Source: Physcia stellaris (lineage: Eukaryota > Ascomycota > Lecanoromycetes > Caliciales > Physciaceae). Taken from it: 64,000 nt of DNA. The stretch's first letter is position 1, and every line of letters starts with the position of its first letter. This document shows positions 50,244-62,935 of this stretch, in pieces. The notes beneath the pieces are model-generated. The model did not search any database. It saw nothing but the letters and a program-made list of their open reading frames with translations, and was not told where the DNA came from. The position numbers were made by a program, and so were the translations under genes. The stretch covers positions 1 through 64,000 of the forward strand of contig JABSSW010000029.1 of the NCBI GenBank assembly GCA_018902385.1, given 5' to 3'.

Positions 50244-53190
50244 ATTATTTACAAACATTTTCAAAATGTTTCAAACAAAATGAATATTTTTTATTTGAAA
50301 AATTATTCGTTTTGCATAAATCGTTTTTGCATAAATTATTTTATAACAATTAATTATAAAAATAATACGCAAAAATAATATATTTAATTTATTTTCAAAC
50401 ATTTTTGTGACAAACGTTTCGATATTTTTTTATAAAATTTCAAAAATCGATATTTGAATTTTAATATTCGCATTTATTTTTTGTATCATTTTTTTACAAA
50501 TTTCGCGAACGATTTTTTTACAATTAAAAATTCAATAATTTTTTGAAAACGTTTAATTTTTCGCAATGCGATCGTTTCGAATTTTGTTCGTTTGTATTTT
50601 TATTGATATGTTAATCAATATTCGATAACGCATAATTTGAATGCATTATCGATTTGTTTATCAATTTTTTAATTAATAAATTTAAACGTTTTGCGATTGA
50701 TTTTTTATTTGATTTATGAAAATTTTTAAACGTTTAAAATTTGAACGCGAACAATTTGAATGTAAAAAATTTAAACGCAAAAAAATGAACGTAATCAAAA
50801 TCAATTTTTGTAATTTTTTAATCGACGTTTTGTTTTTGTTTATATTAATGTCATTATTTATTTGTCGATTTGATTTTTTTATAATGCGTGTTTCGATTTG
50901 TTAATTTATGCATTATTTTAACGCATTATTCGATTTATTCAAAATTCGATTATTTTTATTCGTTTCAATATAAAAAATAATATTATCATCGAAATTGTTT
51001 GTATTTAAATTTTTTTATCAATTTTTTTTTCGAATCATTGTTTTCGAAATTTTTGTATTTTTAAACATTTGAAATATTTTTTTTTTCGAATTTTTTTGTG
51101 ATGTTTTTATTTTCAACAATTACAATAATTTGTTAATTTATGTATTATCGTTATGTATTATTCGATTTACAAAACAAAAAACTATTAATATTATTAATAT
51201 TATTGATTTTATTATTTTGCGTTTTTTCAAATTTTTTATTATTATCAAATTTAACAAACATTTCAATTATCATTTTTAATTTAAACTTTTGAATAACGTT
51301 ATTCAAAATGTTTCAATTAATCGACGAAATATTGATCGAAAACGAAATAAACAATTCAATTTTTTTTAACAAAACGTTTTATCATTTGTTAATTTATGCA
51401 TTATTTTTTTGCATTATTATTTTTATCAATGTTAACATTTTTCGTTGAAATATTATTAACAATATTTTCATTGTTTTTATTTATCGTTTTAACAATAACA
51501 ATTGTTGATTGATTGTTTTGAAAACAAAATTCACGAATTTTTGAACACGAAAAGTTTTTTCAATTTTTTTTTTCAATTTTTAAATTTTGAATAAACGTCG
51601 AAAATTTTTAAATTTTGTTAATTTATGCATTATTTTCATACATTGTTTTATTTATTTATTGTTGTTACAAATGAAAATTTAATAAAATTATTATTGATTA
51701 CAAAATTAAACATGCGATGAAATGATTGTTATTTATTAATTAATAAATTTGTTTTTTCGCGATACAAATTTGCATTATTAATAAACATTGCAAAAATATC
51801 GATACGATCGCGTTAAATGTTTGATTAAATTTATTGCATCGAAATATTGTTTTTAATTTCGACGTTTAAATTTTTCGATAAACGCAAAAATCGTGTGTCG
51901 AAAATTTTCGATCGATATTATAAAACATTTCATTTTTTTTCGTTATTGATAAATCATTTGTCAAATTTGATTATTTTCGTTTATAATATTCGTTATTTTT
52001 CGTTTTAAAATTGTATTTATAATTATATCGTATTATTGATATTAATCAATTTTATTACACACAATTTTTCAAATTTGACGATTAAATATTAATTTGAATT
52101 TTCAAATTTAATTTATTTTTCGTTTTCAAATATAATTCAATTATTTATCGTATTACGTTTGTTGATGAATTCAATCACAAATTTGTTTTCAATTTTATCG
52201 ATTGATTGATATTAATTTATATTCGACGTACGTTTTGAATATCGTTAAAAAATAATATATTATTTTGTCGCATTATCGTGTTGATATTTACATTCAAAAT
52301 ATTCGAATTCGCACAATTTACATTTGTTAAAATTTAATTTACGAATTCAAAAAATGTCGTTAATCGCGAAAAAAAAAATCGAAAATTCAAATCAAATTTT
52401 ACAAAATACAAAATGTCGATAATGTTGTTATGTTCAAATTTAAAAAAAAAATTGATAAAAATTGTTGTTTGATTTGAATTTGATAAAAAAATTCGTAAAA
52501 TTTTGAAAAAAAAAATATTAAAAAAAATATTCGATATTCGTATTACGAAAAAAAATTATAATAATACAATTGAATATTACAAACGAATAATACAATTTTT
52601 AATTAATTTTTAACGTTTTTTTTTTGATAAATGAAATTCATTCACAAAACAAAAAAAAAATCGATAAATAAACACAATTAAACGATATCAAAAAAAATAC
52701 AATCGAAATTATATATAAAACAATTAATTTCGAATTTTCGTAACAATTAATGAATATTAAATATCAAAATTTATTAATTTTATTAATAATTTATTTTAAT
52801 TTTAAAACGATAAAAACATTAAACGAACGTAAAACGCAAAAATCAAATATTTATATTCAATTACAAAATTAATTACACAACACGTTTTTTATAATAATAT
52901 AAAAATTCGTATAATAAAAACGACGAATTTTATTAACGCGATAAAAAAAATGCAAAAAACAATTAAAAAATTTGTTTTTTCGTACAATGCGAAAAATCGA
53001 AATATTAAAATCGAATTTTTCAATGCGATAAAAAAATGCAAAAAACGACGATAATAACGAAAAAAAAAACGTGAAAAAATTCGATAACGAAAACGAATTC
53101 GAAAATAACGAAAATACGAACGATACAAATTTCATAATATTCGATTTTTAATTTGATTAAATAACGAAAATGCATTATCATGATATATTA
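50244..53190 (-). repeat. 3.08-kb repeat unit, inverted, copy 5
   Basis: Reverse complement of the unit as seen at 24,045-27,124. It is cut near its end by the Ty3/gypsy insertion, beyond which the last 0.1 kb is found at about 36,450-36,565. Both internal repeats and unit ends are recognisable, including AATTTATGCATTATTTT-type motifs at about 50,900, 51,370 and 51,620. Confidence 0.7.
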
Positions 53191-53333
53191 TCATTTGTTT
53201 ATAAATAATAATTTTTTTTTTTTCAAATTGTATTATCAAAATTTATTATTCATTATTCTTGTTTAAAAATTTTTCAATATTTTTTTTTTTCAATAAAATT
53301 TAAAAAATAAAATTATTTTTGTTATTTTTTATA
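53191..53333. other. Inverted copy of the left flank next to the repeat unit
   Basis: Reverse complement of about 12,245-12,380. It continues to the right of the D repeat at 55,368-55,616. The join shows where the D repeat entered. Confidence 0.6.
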
Positions 53334-55367
53334 ATACACAATTTATAAAAAAAAATATTTGATTATTTTTATTTGATTTTTTTGTCGAATTAAAAAATCA
53401 ATTTGTTCGAAACAAAAATATCAAATTTTATCGCATTTTCATTCACAATCATTTCGCGTACACACAAATTCATAAAATTATCAAATTGTAAAATTAATTG
53501 AACGCATTTCAACGCATCAACAATCGCATTAATTCGAACAATATTGAAATTGTTATGAGATTTGAAAATAAAATGAATTTCGAATTCGTCGAGTCTGTTT
53601 CGCAAATCAGAATTTTTTTGTTAAATTCGATGTTTTCATCAATATTTAATTCAAATTCTCAATCAGAAAATATATCATTGCATTTTGAGATTAGCACGAA
53701 CATCAAAACAACTCGAATTCATACAATTGTTTTGCATTTTGCACATCAAACATCAATCACATTCAGATTTGATTTGTTGAAATCAAATTATAAAACAAAT
53801 TAAACGCATTTCAATGAATCAAAAATAACGAAAATCGATTCATTATCGCAAAAGTTTTGATCAATGTAAATTATTTGCTCGATTGAAAAATTCGTCAAAT
53901 GATCATCTTTTGCAATCTCATCTGTTTATCTATTTATTTATTTATTTACTTATCGATTTATTTGCACGAAATTGTATCAAATCAAATTTTTCAAACATTT
54001 GCACGTTCGTTATGAAAAATCTTCTCGATTTCGATTTAGACAACAATGTTCGTTCGCGAAAACAAATCATCAAACACGTCAAAAAACGAAAAATGCGCAA
54101 AAACATCGAAAACGATTTTTTTTTTTTTTTTTTTTCGACGATTCAAATCATTTTCACGAAAATTTTTTTCATTGTTCGTAAACAATTTGTTCAAAAGCAT
54201 AATTTTATTCAATACATATACGATATGAACAATGTCGACAGAAATTACGATGTATCATTTTCAACTCGACGTTTTACAGAAAACATCTTTTCATTGAAAA
54301 AATTATTGAAAAATCGACAACTAACGTTTTGCAAAACTATTCAACATGAAATTATTGAACAAAATCGAAAATGACTAAAAAACACGATTGACGAACATTT
54401 CGAAATTTTCGATCGCATCAAAAAATCACGATATCAAGACATTCGAAGTCATTTGCTCGATGTTTTGCAAAAAAACATTTTTCGTCGATTCGATTCATTA
54501 TATTTTCAAACATTTCACGACGACAACGACGAGAACGTCGAAGCAAACATTTGTTTTTACATCGAAAATTTTCGATCAATATTTGAATTCGAAACAAAAA
54601 AAAATAACATCGATTGAATGTTTCTAAAACGTTTCAAAAAACGTAAAAAGTGAATCATGATTGATTTTTTCAAAAAATCGTTCGATCATGAAATGAAATT
54701 GTTGAAAAAATCGAAAACGTTTTCAGTCATTTCACGTTTTTTGCAGAAAATACGTTCAAATTTGATCAATATTGTTGTTTTTCGCAAAAAAAACACAAAT
54801 AATTTCTGTTTGCAAACGTTGTTGAAAATCATCGAAAAAAAAAATCATATTGCAATTTTCAAAAGTCAGCATTTGTACATAGAATTCAAAATGATCGATA
54901 TTAAAACAAATGCAATTTAAAATTCTATTGCGTTATATTCAATCGAAAATCATGATATGTTTCGAAAATATGATTAAATGATTGCAATTTTTGAAATTCA
55001 AATTTCATGTTTGACATTGAAATTTTTTCAATTATTTCGAGTTTGCGACATTCTTTTTCGATTTGATTAATTCAAAATTTATTTGACGTTCAATCATCGA
55101 ATCGTACAATTGTTTCGTATTTTGCATTTCAATCAACAATCATTTATGATTTTCATTTATTTAATCAAAATTGTAAATCAAAATGAACGCATTTCAACGT
55201 CGCAAAAATAACAAAAATCGATTCATTATCGCAATAATTTTGAAATTTCGAAAATTACGTCGTTGTCAAATTTGTGTTCGTTTCGAATTTTGCAATTTTA
55301 TCAAATTTGATTTTAATTTTACGAATTCGAACAAAGTTTTTTTTAAAAAAATTTTCGAATTTATTTG
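53334..55367 (+). repeat. 2.03-kb unidentified repeat (family D), copy 2
   Basis: Flanked by TA (53,332-53,333 and 55,368-55,369). The empty site can be read from the inverted left flank at about 12,240-12,250, which supports a TA target. Plus-strand reading segments 53,883-54,374, 54,388-54,627 and 54,657-54,920 align with those of the copy at 14,043-16,088. They carry invariant strings such as DMNNVDRNYD, TRRFTE, CKKTFFVDSIHYIF, HFTTTTT and KQTFVFTSKIFD. No recognised domain. Minus segment 53,390-53,605 matches 14,097-14,312. The long frames surviving heavy mutation suggest the original was protein-coding. Confidence 0.65.
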
Positions 55368-55615
55368 TAAATAATATTTCAAATCAAATCAAATTTTTCA
55401 AATCAAATTTCAAATTCAAAAAAAAATTGACATGACGTCAAAACAAATTTCAAATCGAATATGTCGATTTGAATTTAGATTTAACATTAAAATAAAAAAT
55501 TCAAATTTAACGTCAAAACAAATTTCAAATTTTGTATTTCAAATTTGATTCGATTTTTTCGAATCAAATTTTGATTTTTTTTTCAAATTTTTGATTCGAC
55601 GCGATTAATTTAATT

Positions 55616-56640
55616 TCAACATTATAAATCAATTTTTGAAATAATTGAAATCGATATCACGTATCGATTAAATATAATCGTCAATTTCGTCGATCGTTCA
55701 ATCAATCAAAAATGACAACAAATAAATTCGTATTGTAATAATCGTTATTGATCGTCATTTTGTTATGTATTTTCGTTTTTCACAATCGTTAAATGAAATT
55801 CATTTCATTAATAAACGTGAATGAATCAAAATGTTTGACGAAACGACGTTTTTTTGAAACGTTAAAAACAAACATATTGTCGTTATCGTTATTTTGACGT
55901 TTTTTTTTTGTTAATCGATAATGTTTGATATTTTAATTGCAACACGTCTTAATTGTTTTAAAAAATGTTATAAATTATATCGTTTAAATTTTTAAAAAAG
56001 TTTTTTTCGTTAATTGAAAATTAATTTTTGCGAATTTGTTAAATGTTATTTTGAAATGTATTCGCAAATTTTTAATATTGATTAAAAAATTTCAAATAAA
56101 TGTTTCGATTCGAACGTAAAACATCGAATTTTTGCAAAAATTTGACGATATGATTTTCGATTCATTATTTCAATTGATTAACGTTTTAATAACGTTCAAC
56201 AAATAAATAATATCGTTACTTTTTACAAATATATTTATACGCGTAAAAACAAATTCGCGACGTTTAAATTGAATAACAATTTTTTTTCATTAATGTTATC
56301 GATTATTTGTTTCAAATAACGATCAATTTCGACACGAAAAATTTCAAATAACGAATTTTCAAACGAAAAAAAAAATTATGATAATTTCGAATTATAACAA
56401 AAAATGAAAAATTGACGATTGTAAATAAAAAAATAAATTGTTTGTTGTTCGTTTTATCGTTTTTTATCGTCGAAAATTTCGTTGTTGTTTCGTCAAAAAA
56501 ATTCAAATCGTTTGTTTAATTAACAAAAAGTTTCGTCGTTTGTTTCGACAAAAAACTTTAATCGATTTGAAATTTTATTTTTGATCGTTCGCGTATTTCG
56601 ACGAACGATAAAAATTGAAAATTTATTGTAATATTATGAA
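55616..56640. other. About 1-kb insertion interrupting the right inverted flank
   Basis: The left flank is continuous across 12,000, but on the right its two halves (55,375-55,616 and 56,640-56,870) are separated by this stretch. The bases at the two edges (AATTT and TGTTT) resemble a mutated target duplication of AGTTT in the left flank. No gene, LTR or inverted repeat was recognised; it could be a solo LTR. Confidence 0.4.
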
Positions 56641-57199
56641 TCGTGTTTAAATAAACGTATTATTTATTAATTAAACAAAAACAATAATTGCAAAAACAAA
56701 TAAATACAAAATGTTAAAATTACAAACAATGTACGACGTCAAAATTCAAATCACGTTAATTTCGACGTAAAATTAAAATATAATTCGTTATTTAATTACA
56801 TATTATATTAATTATTTATTTGTTAAATTTATTTGTCAAACATGTTCATTACATAATTGATTTGATATTGCGAAAAATCTTGACGATTTTATTTCGCAAA
56901 CGAAATTCATTTCGTGAAAATTCGTAATTTTTTTTGTTTTAATAAATATTCGATCAAACGTGTCATGTTATGTCAAAATCGTTAAACATGTTAATTTGAT
57001 CGAATTTAACGTCTTGATCGATAAATATAACATTTCGAAAATTTTCATTTTTTTTTTTCGTTTTCACGATTCAATTTTATCATTATTCACAATGTTATCA
57101 CGATAATTTATCATTCGTTTCGTAAACATTGCGTTTGTTTATAATCATTTAATTATTCAATCGCATATTTTTTTACAATTTTGAATCGTTTCAATTTTC

Positions 57200-60100
57200 G
57201 TAAATGATTATTCGATCAAATGACATCATTTAAAATTTCGAAAATATTTGTTGTCGTTGCGTTCGTGATTCGAAACAATATCGTTATTTCGTTTCAACAA
57301 TTATCATTCGACAACACGATCGTGAAATCGTTTCAATTTGAAATCGATCAACGAAACGAATTGATTTCAATTCATGAAAATTCATCAAACGATGAACGCA
57401 TTGTTGTTGTTTTTCGCGTGTCGTTTCGACGTATTATCGTCGTTTCAACGAACGTCGACGATTTCGAATTCGATAATTAAATCGATTACGCACAATTGCG
57501 AACAATTCAAACGATAATTGAAAAAAAAACGAAAAACAAACGTGAATATAAATTGTTTTTGAAAAAAATCAAACGTTTCGATACAACGTCATTTCGAAAA
57601 AACGAAATTAATTCAATTCGCGTTGTTGAAAAAAAACGAAAACGTTTATAAACGTTTTTCAATAACGAAAACGACGATAACAATGACGACAACGAAAAAT
57701 TTTAATAAATTTATTTCGAAACGTTCGCGTTTTCGACGAATTATCGAATTCAAATTCAAAAATTTATCGATTTACAACGTCAAAAATATTAAAAAATTTC
57801 AATCGTGAATTCGAAACGTCGTGTAAATTTTCGAACAAATTTTAATTATTTTTTCAAATAATGTATCAAAATCGTTTGAACGCAACAATTTTTTAATCAA
57901 CGATTTCAATCGAATTATGAAAATCGTATCAAAAAATCAATCAACATCGAAAAAATTTACGATAATTTGAACGTGATCGTATTTTTCGAAATTTTTTATA
58001 ACGATGTCGAATTTTTTGAAATTCGTCGTTTTGATATGAATCAAAAATACAATAATGTCAAACAAAAAAAAACGATAAATGAATTCGCGACGTATTTCGA
58101 ATCGTTAAAAACAAAATTGAACGTTATCGAAAATATCAAACGAAACAAATTTTTTTATGATTTGAACGATATTTTACGAAAAATTATCATATTCGATGCA
58201 ATTTCGTCGACGATTCGTCAAAAAATTTTGATCAAAATCGTTAATACGAAACGATCGTTATTTTATTCAAAAATTTTCAAAACGTTTTCGATTTTCGCAA
58301 ATTTCTTCGTTCGATAATCGTGAACGTCAAAAAAATAAAAAATCGTTCAAAAAAATTTTTTTGCGCAATTTGATAAAACGAAAAATCAATTTAATAAAAA
58401 TAAAAAAAACGATATCGACACGTCGACGAAAAAAAATCGAAATTGTTACAATTGCGATAAATCAAAACATAAAAAAAAAAAATTGTTTTTATTCAAAAAA
58501 AAAACAATCGTCGACGTCAATGCGATTCGCAAAAATAAAAACAAAACATTTTCAAAATTTATCGAAATCAAAAACGATTCGAAAAATTGAAAAAATTTGT
58601 TGCGATAATCGTCGTTGTCGTAACGAATTTACACAAAATTTAATCAAATAACATATTCATTCGCGTTAACGTCAATATTTTTGAAAAATAACAATCGTAA
58701 ATGAATTTCATGAATTTTGTCGTTAACATAAATTGCATTTCGAAATCGTTAACGAAAAAATAAAATTTGCAAAATATCGACGAAACGTTCATGAAAATGA
58801 ATAATTTCGATGTTGAAAACAAATTTTTCATTAATACGTATCAAATGAAAATGAATATTCGTGATAACAAAAATAATTTTTTTATTTCGATGCAAAAATT
58901 TTATTCGTTTCAAAATTTGATATATTTTTTGATAATGAATTTTTCATAAATAATGAAAAACAATTTACATGTACATTGATTCACGATAACGTGACGTTAC
59001 ACAATCAAAAAAATCGATTGAAATTGAACATTTTCGAAAATTTCACGACAATGTTAAACGATAACATTATTTCAATATACGCGTTAATATGTATTATACG
59101 AAAAAACGACGAAACGTCGATCGAAATTTCGAATGAATTGCAAATATTCGAAAATATGTTTTTTTTTCAAATCGACGATCACGTTTTTTTCGCACGACGA
59201 ACACGATTATGTTATTGATTTAATGTCGAACAAATTTTCGTTTTTCGAATTTTTGTACAATATGTTTCAAAAAAAATTAAAAATTTTTCAAAAATACATT
59301 CGCGAAAATTTTGCGTTGAATCGTATTAAACATTCGATTGTCGATATTGATACGTCGATATTGTTCATTTTCAAAAAAAATGAAAATTTAAAATTTTGCG
59401 TAAATTACAAAAATTTGAATGCGATCACGATCAAAAACAAAATTTCATTATCGTTGATTGACGAAACATTGAATCGTTTGATAAACGTCGCGTATTTTAT
59501 TAAATTAAATTTAAAAAACGCGTATTATCGTATAAAAATCAAAACAAATAACGAATGAAAAATCGCATTTCGAACACGATACGATTTTTTCGAATACGTC
59601 GTGATGTTTTTCGATTTTGTTAACGCGTCGACGATTTTTCAATTTTTAATGAACAAAATATTTGCAAAATTGATAAACAAATTGTGTGTATTATTTTTAA
59701 ACGACATTTTGATTTATTTTCGAACGAAAAAAACATTGACGTTACGTAAAAACGATTTTTAAACGTTTTCGAAAATTCAATTTTTTCGTCAATTTGATCA
59801 AATGTCGATTTATGCAAAAATTTATCGAATTTTTTTTTAAAATATATCATCAATAACAAAAAAATATTCATAAAAACAAAAAAATAAATTCGATCAAATC
59901 ATGATCGATTTTTGAATTGTCAATTTTAAAAAAATTTTTGTTAAATTCGAAAATTTTTTCAATTGAAAATTCAAGTTTTCAATTTTTTCAAAAAATTCGA
60001 AACAACATTCAATTAAGAATTTTTTTAAAAAAATTGAAAAATTTTTTTGAAAATAATTCGATCAAATCGTAATCGCAAATTTTTTTGAAAAATTTTTATC

Positions 60101-62500
60101 GAAAATTCATCGTAAAATACGCGAAAATGTCGCGTTCATTTTTCGAATTATTGAAAAATAACAAAAACGAAAAACAAATCGACGAATTCATTTGAAACGA
60201 CGAAACAATAAAAATTTTCAAAAAATTTATTCGCATGTTTATCGAAACGTTCATGTTAATATATTTCGATTTCAATAATCGAACAATGATTGAAATCGAT
60301 GTTTCAAAATTCGTTATCGCAAAAATGATTTCGCAATTAATAAAAAATTTCGATATCGAAAATTAAACGCAATAACATTTCGTCGTTTTTTATTCAAAAA
60401 AAATAATATTTGTCGAAATCAAATATTCAACGCACGATCAAAAATTGTTTGTTATCGTGAAAAATTTCAAACAATGACGTTATTATTTAAAAAATAATCA
60501 ATTTACGATTATCGTAATGTCGAATTATAACAATTTGAAATATTTTATGTTTATTACGTTTTTGAACAAACGACAAATCAAATAAATTTTATTGTTAAAC
60601 GAATACGATTTTGAAATCAAATACAAAAATAAAAATTTCAATTTAACAAACGAATCATTTCGACGTTCAAATTACGAAAACGAAAAAAAAAAAACGATAA
60701 CATTTGTTTATTTACATTGCAAAACAAATTTCGAAATATCGCAATTGCAAATATAACGTTTTTAACGAAATTTGAACAATGCGAAAAAATTTTTGATAAA
60801 AAATTTTCAAAAAAAAAATTTTCAAAACGAAATTATCGCGATATCGCAAACAATACGTCGAAAAAAAAATTGTTGAAACATGTAACAAAAAAATTCGTAC
60901 GAAAATTTATTTTCAAAAATTTTTTCAACAAAATTAAAAATTACAAATACTTGACAACGAAATTCGAATTTGAAAAAAACGACAATTATATATAAAATTA
61001 TTAAAAAAAATAACAAAAAATTTTAATTGACAAAATCAATTTTTATATTTGTTATTTTTTTTTCATTACAATTTGCAATTTTTATTTTATATTAACGTTC
61101 GTTTTTTTTTTTTTGAAACAAATTACAAAAAATTCGAAACGTTGTTTTTAACGCAATTTCAAAAAATTCAAAACTTTTTTATTTTCATTTTTCAAAATTC
61201 GCTTTTTCGAAAATTTTCAAAAAAATTTCAAAACGAAATTGATTTCGTTAAATATTGTTTCGACTTCGAAAATGATTATTATAATGCGAAATTCAAAACG
61301 AATTGTTTTATTTCGCAATAAAAATTTGTTTGTAAATTTCGTGATTTTGACGAAAATCGTTTTGAAAAACGTTTGAATTGAAAACGACAAAATCGTTTGT
61401 TGAAAAAATTCGTTACGAAAATTTTGATCAAAAAAATTTAAAAAAAATTTTTATTATTACAAACGTTGTGATTTTGAAAATGTTTTGTCATTGATTCAAA
61501 AAAATAATCGAAATTTCGAATAGAATTTGAAATTGTGATAGAAAAAAAAACGTTCGCAAAAAAATCGAATTCGAATATTCGTCGAAAACAAAAAATCGCG
61601 CGATTCAATCAAAATCTAATTCGACGTAAAAAAAAATTTGAAAAACGATGAATTAAAAATGTAAAAAATAATATATAAAATTTCGAATTTGCGTTTAGAC
61701 ATTTTTACAACGTTTTTTTTTAAATAATTTGACAACGAATGCGTAAAACGTCACGCGTTTCAAATCGAAAAAAATTTTTAAAATTAAATACAAACAATAT
61801 TTTACGATATTGATAAATTGTATATTATTAACGAAAAAATTTAAAAATCGAAATTTTGCGACGTTGTCACGATAATTTTTTTGCGAAATATTTCGAAATT
61901 GAAAAAATCGTTGATTTCATTCAACGAAAATTTTATTGAATGTACATGCGAAAAAATATCGAAAAATACATCAAAAAATGCGCGATTTGTCAAAAAACAA
62001 AAATTTATTATTATCGTTTTTACGAAAAATTGTCGAAATTGTCGATATCGACAAAATCGTAAAAAAAAATTATCATTGATATAATCACAAAATTTTCATT
62101 TAATAAATGACGCAAAAAAATTTACGATTCGATTATAATAATAATAAATCGATATATCAAAATGACAATTTACGTTTCGATCAAATTTATTATAAAAACA
62201 AACAAAATATGTAATTTGTTTTTCGACGACGTTTTTTTGAAATATAATTTATCGAAAAACATAATTTCAAATCGTGAATTTTTGTTCACAAACAATTTTT
62301 GATTAACATTATGTTATTACGCGAAAATTAAACGCAAATTTAATATCGTTTTTTATTTACAAACAAATAATTAAACAAAAAAAACAAAATTAAAATTTGA
62401 AATTATTTGTAAAATTTTTGCAATTACAAACAAAACAATTGAATTCGTTGTTGTTAAAAATTTTTATATACAATTGCGCGAAAAATATTTATTGAATTAA
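57200..62500 (+). mobile_element. Ty3/gypsy retrotransposon interior, plus orientation, heavily mutated
   Basis: Gag-like segment 57,967-58,317 (TINEFATYFESLKTKLN). A CCHC zinc knuckle at about 58,443-58,484 has the exact C-x2-C-x4-H-x4-C spacing. Reverse transcriptase N-terminal half 59,220-59,558 has ENFALNRIKHS, CVNYKNLNAITIKNK and LIDETLNRLINVAYF. The palm follows to about 59,760, then RNase H-like pieces at about 60,200-60,700. An integrase is not clearly readable. No LTR pair was found: the 5' LTR should lie between about 56,870 and 57,200 or overlap the inverted flank, and the 3' end is uncertain. The element is an old fossil with many breaks. Confidence 0.8.
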
Positions 62501-62825
62501 TTTTATTTGAAATTTTGTATGACGAACGTATATCGAATTCAACATTTAACAAAATTAATATCGAATTAACATCGTTATTTTATCACATCGAATGTTAAAA
62601 TCGAAATTCGTTTTGACGCATTCAAAAAATCAAATTTTTTACATATGTTTTTACAAATTTTCATGTATTTGTTTTTCATTTCGATATTTTCGTGTAATTA
62701 TGTAATAATATTATATTTTTGCATAACATTTCACATTATATCGAAATTTTTTTTTCATGTTCGTTCATAATACGCGAACATTCAAATAAACAAAACTTTT
62801 TACAATTAAATTCAATGAACGAATA

Positions 62826-62935
62826 AAAACATAATAAATTCAATTTGATTTTGATCATTCAACGAAAACAACGAAACATAATAAATTCGTTGTGAATTGA
62901 AAAAAACGAAACATAATAAATTCGTTTGTTTTGTT
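62826..62935 (+). repeat. Short tandem-like repeat of AAACATAATAAATTC
   Basis: Three copies of AAACATAATAAATTC (the first is AAAACATAATAAATTCA) spaced by roughly 40 bases, at about 62,828, 62,875 and 62,914. Function unknown; possibly part of an LTR or untranslated leader. Confidence 0.55.

Noticed and set aside
56640-57200. 5' LTR of the plus-strand Ty3/gypsy element
   Set aside because: No second copy was found downstream within the window, so no LTR can be called.
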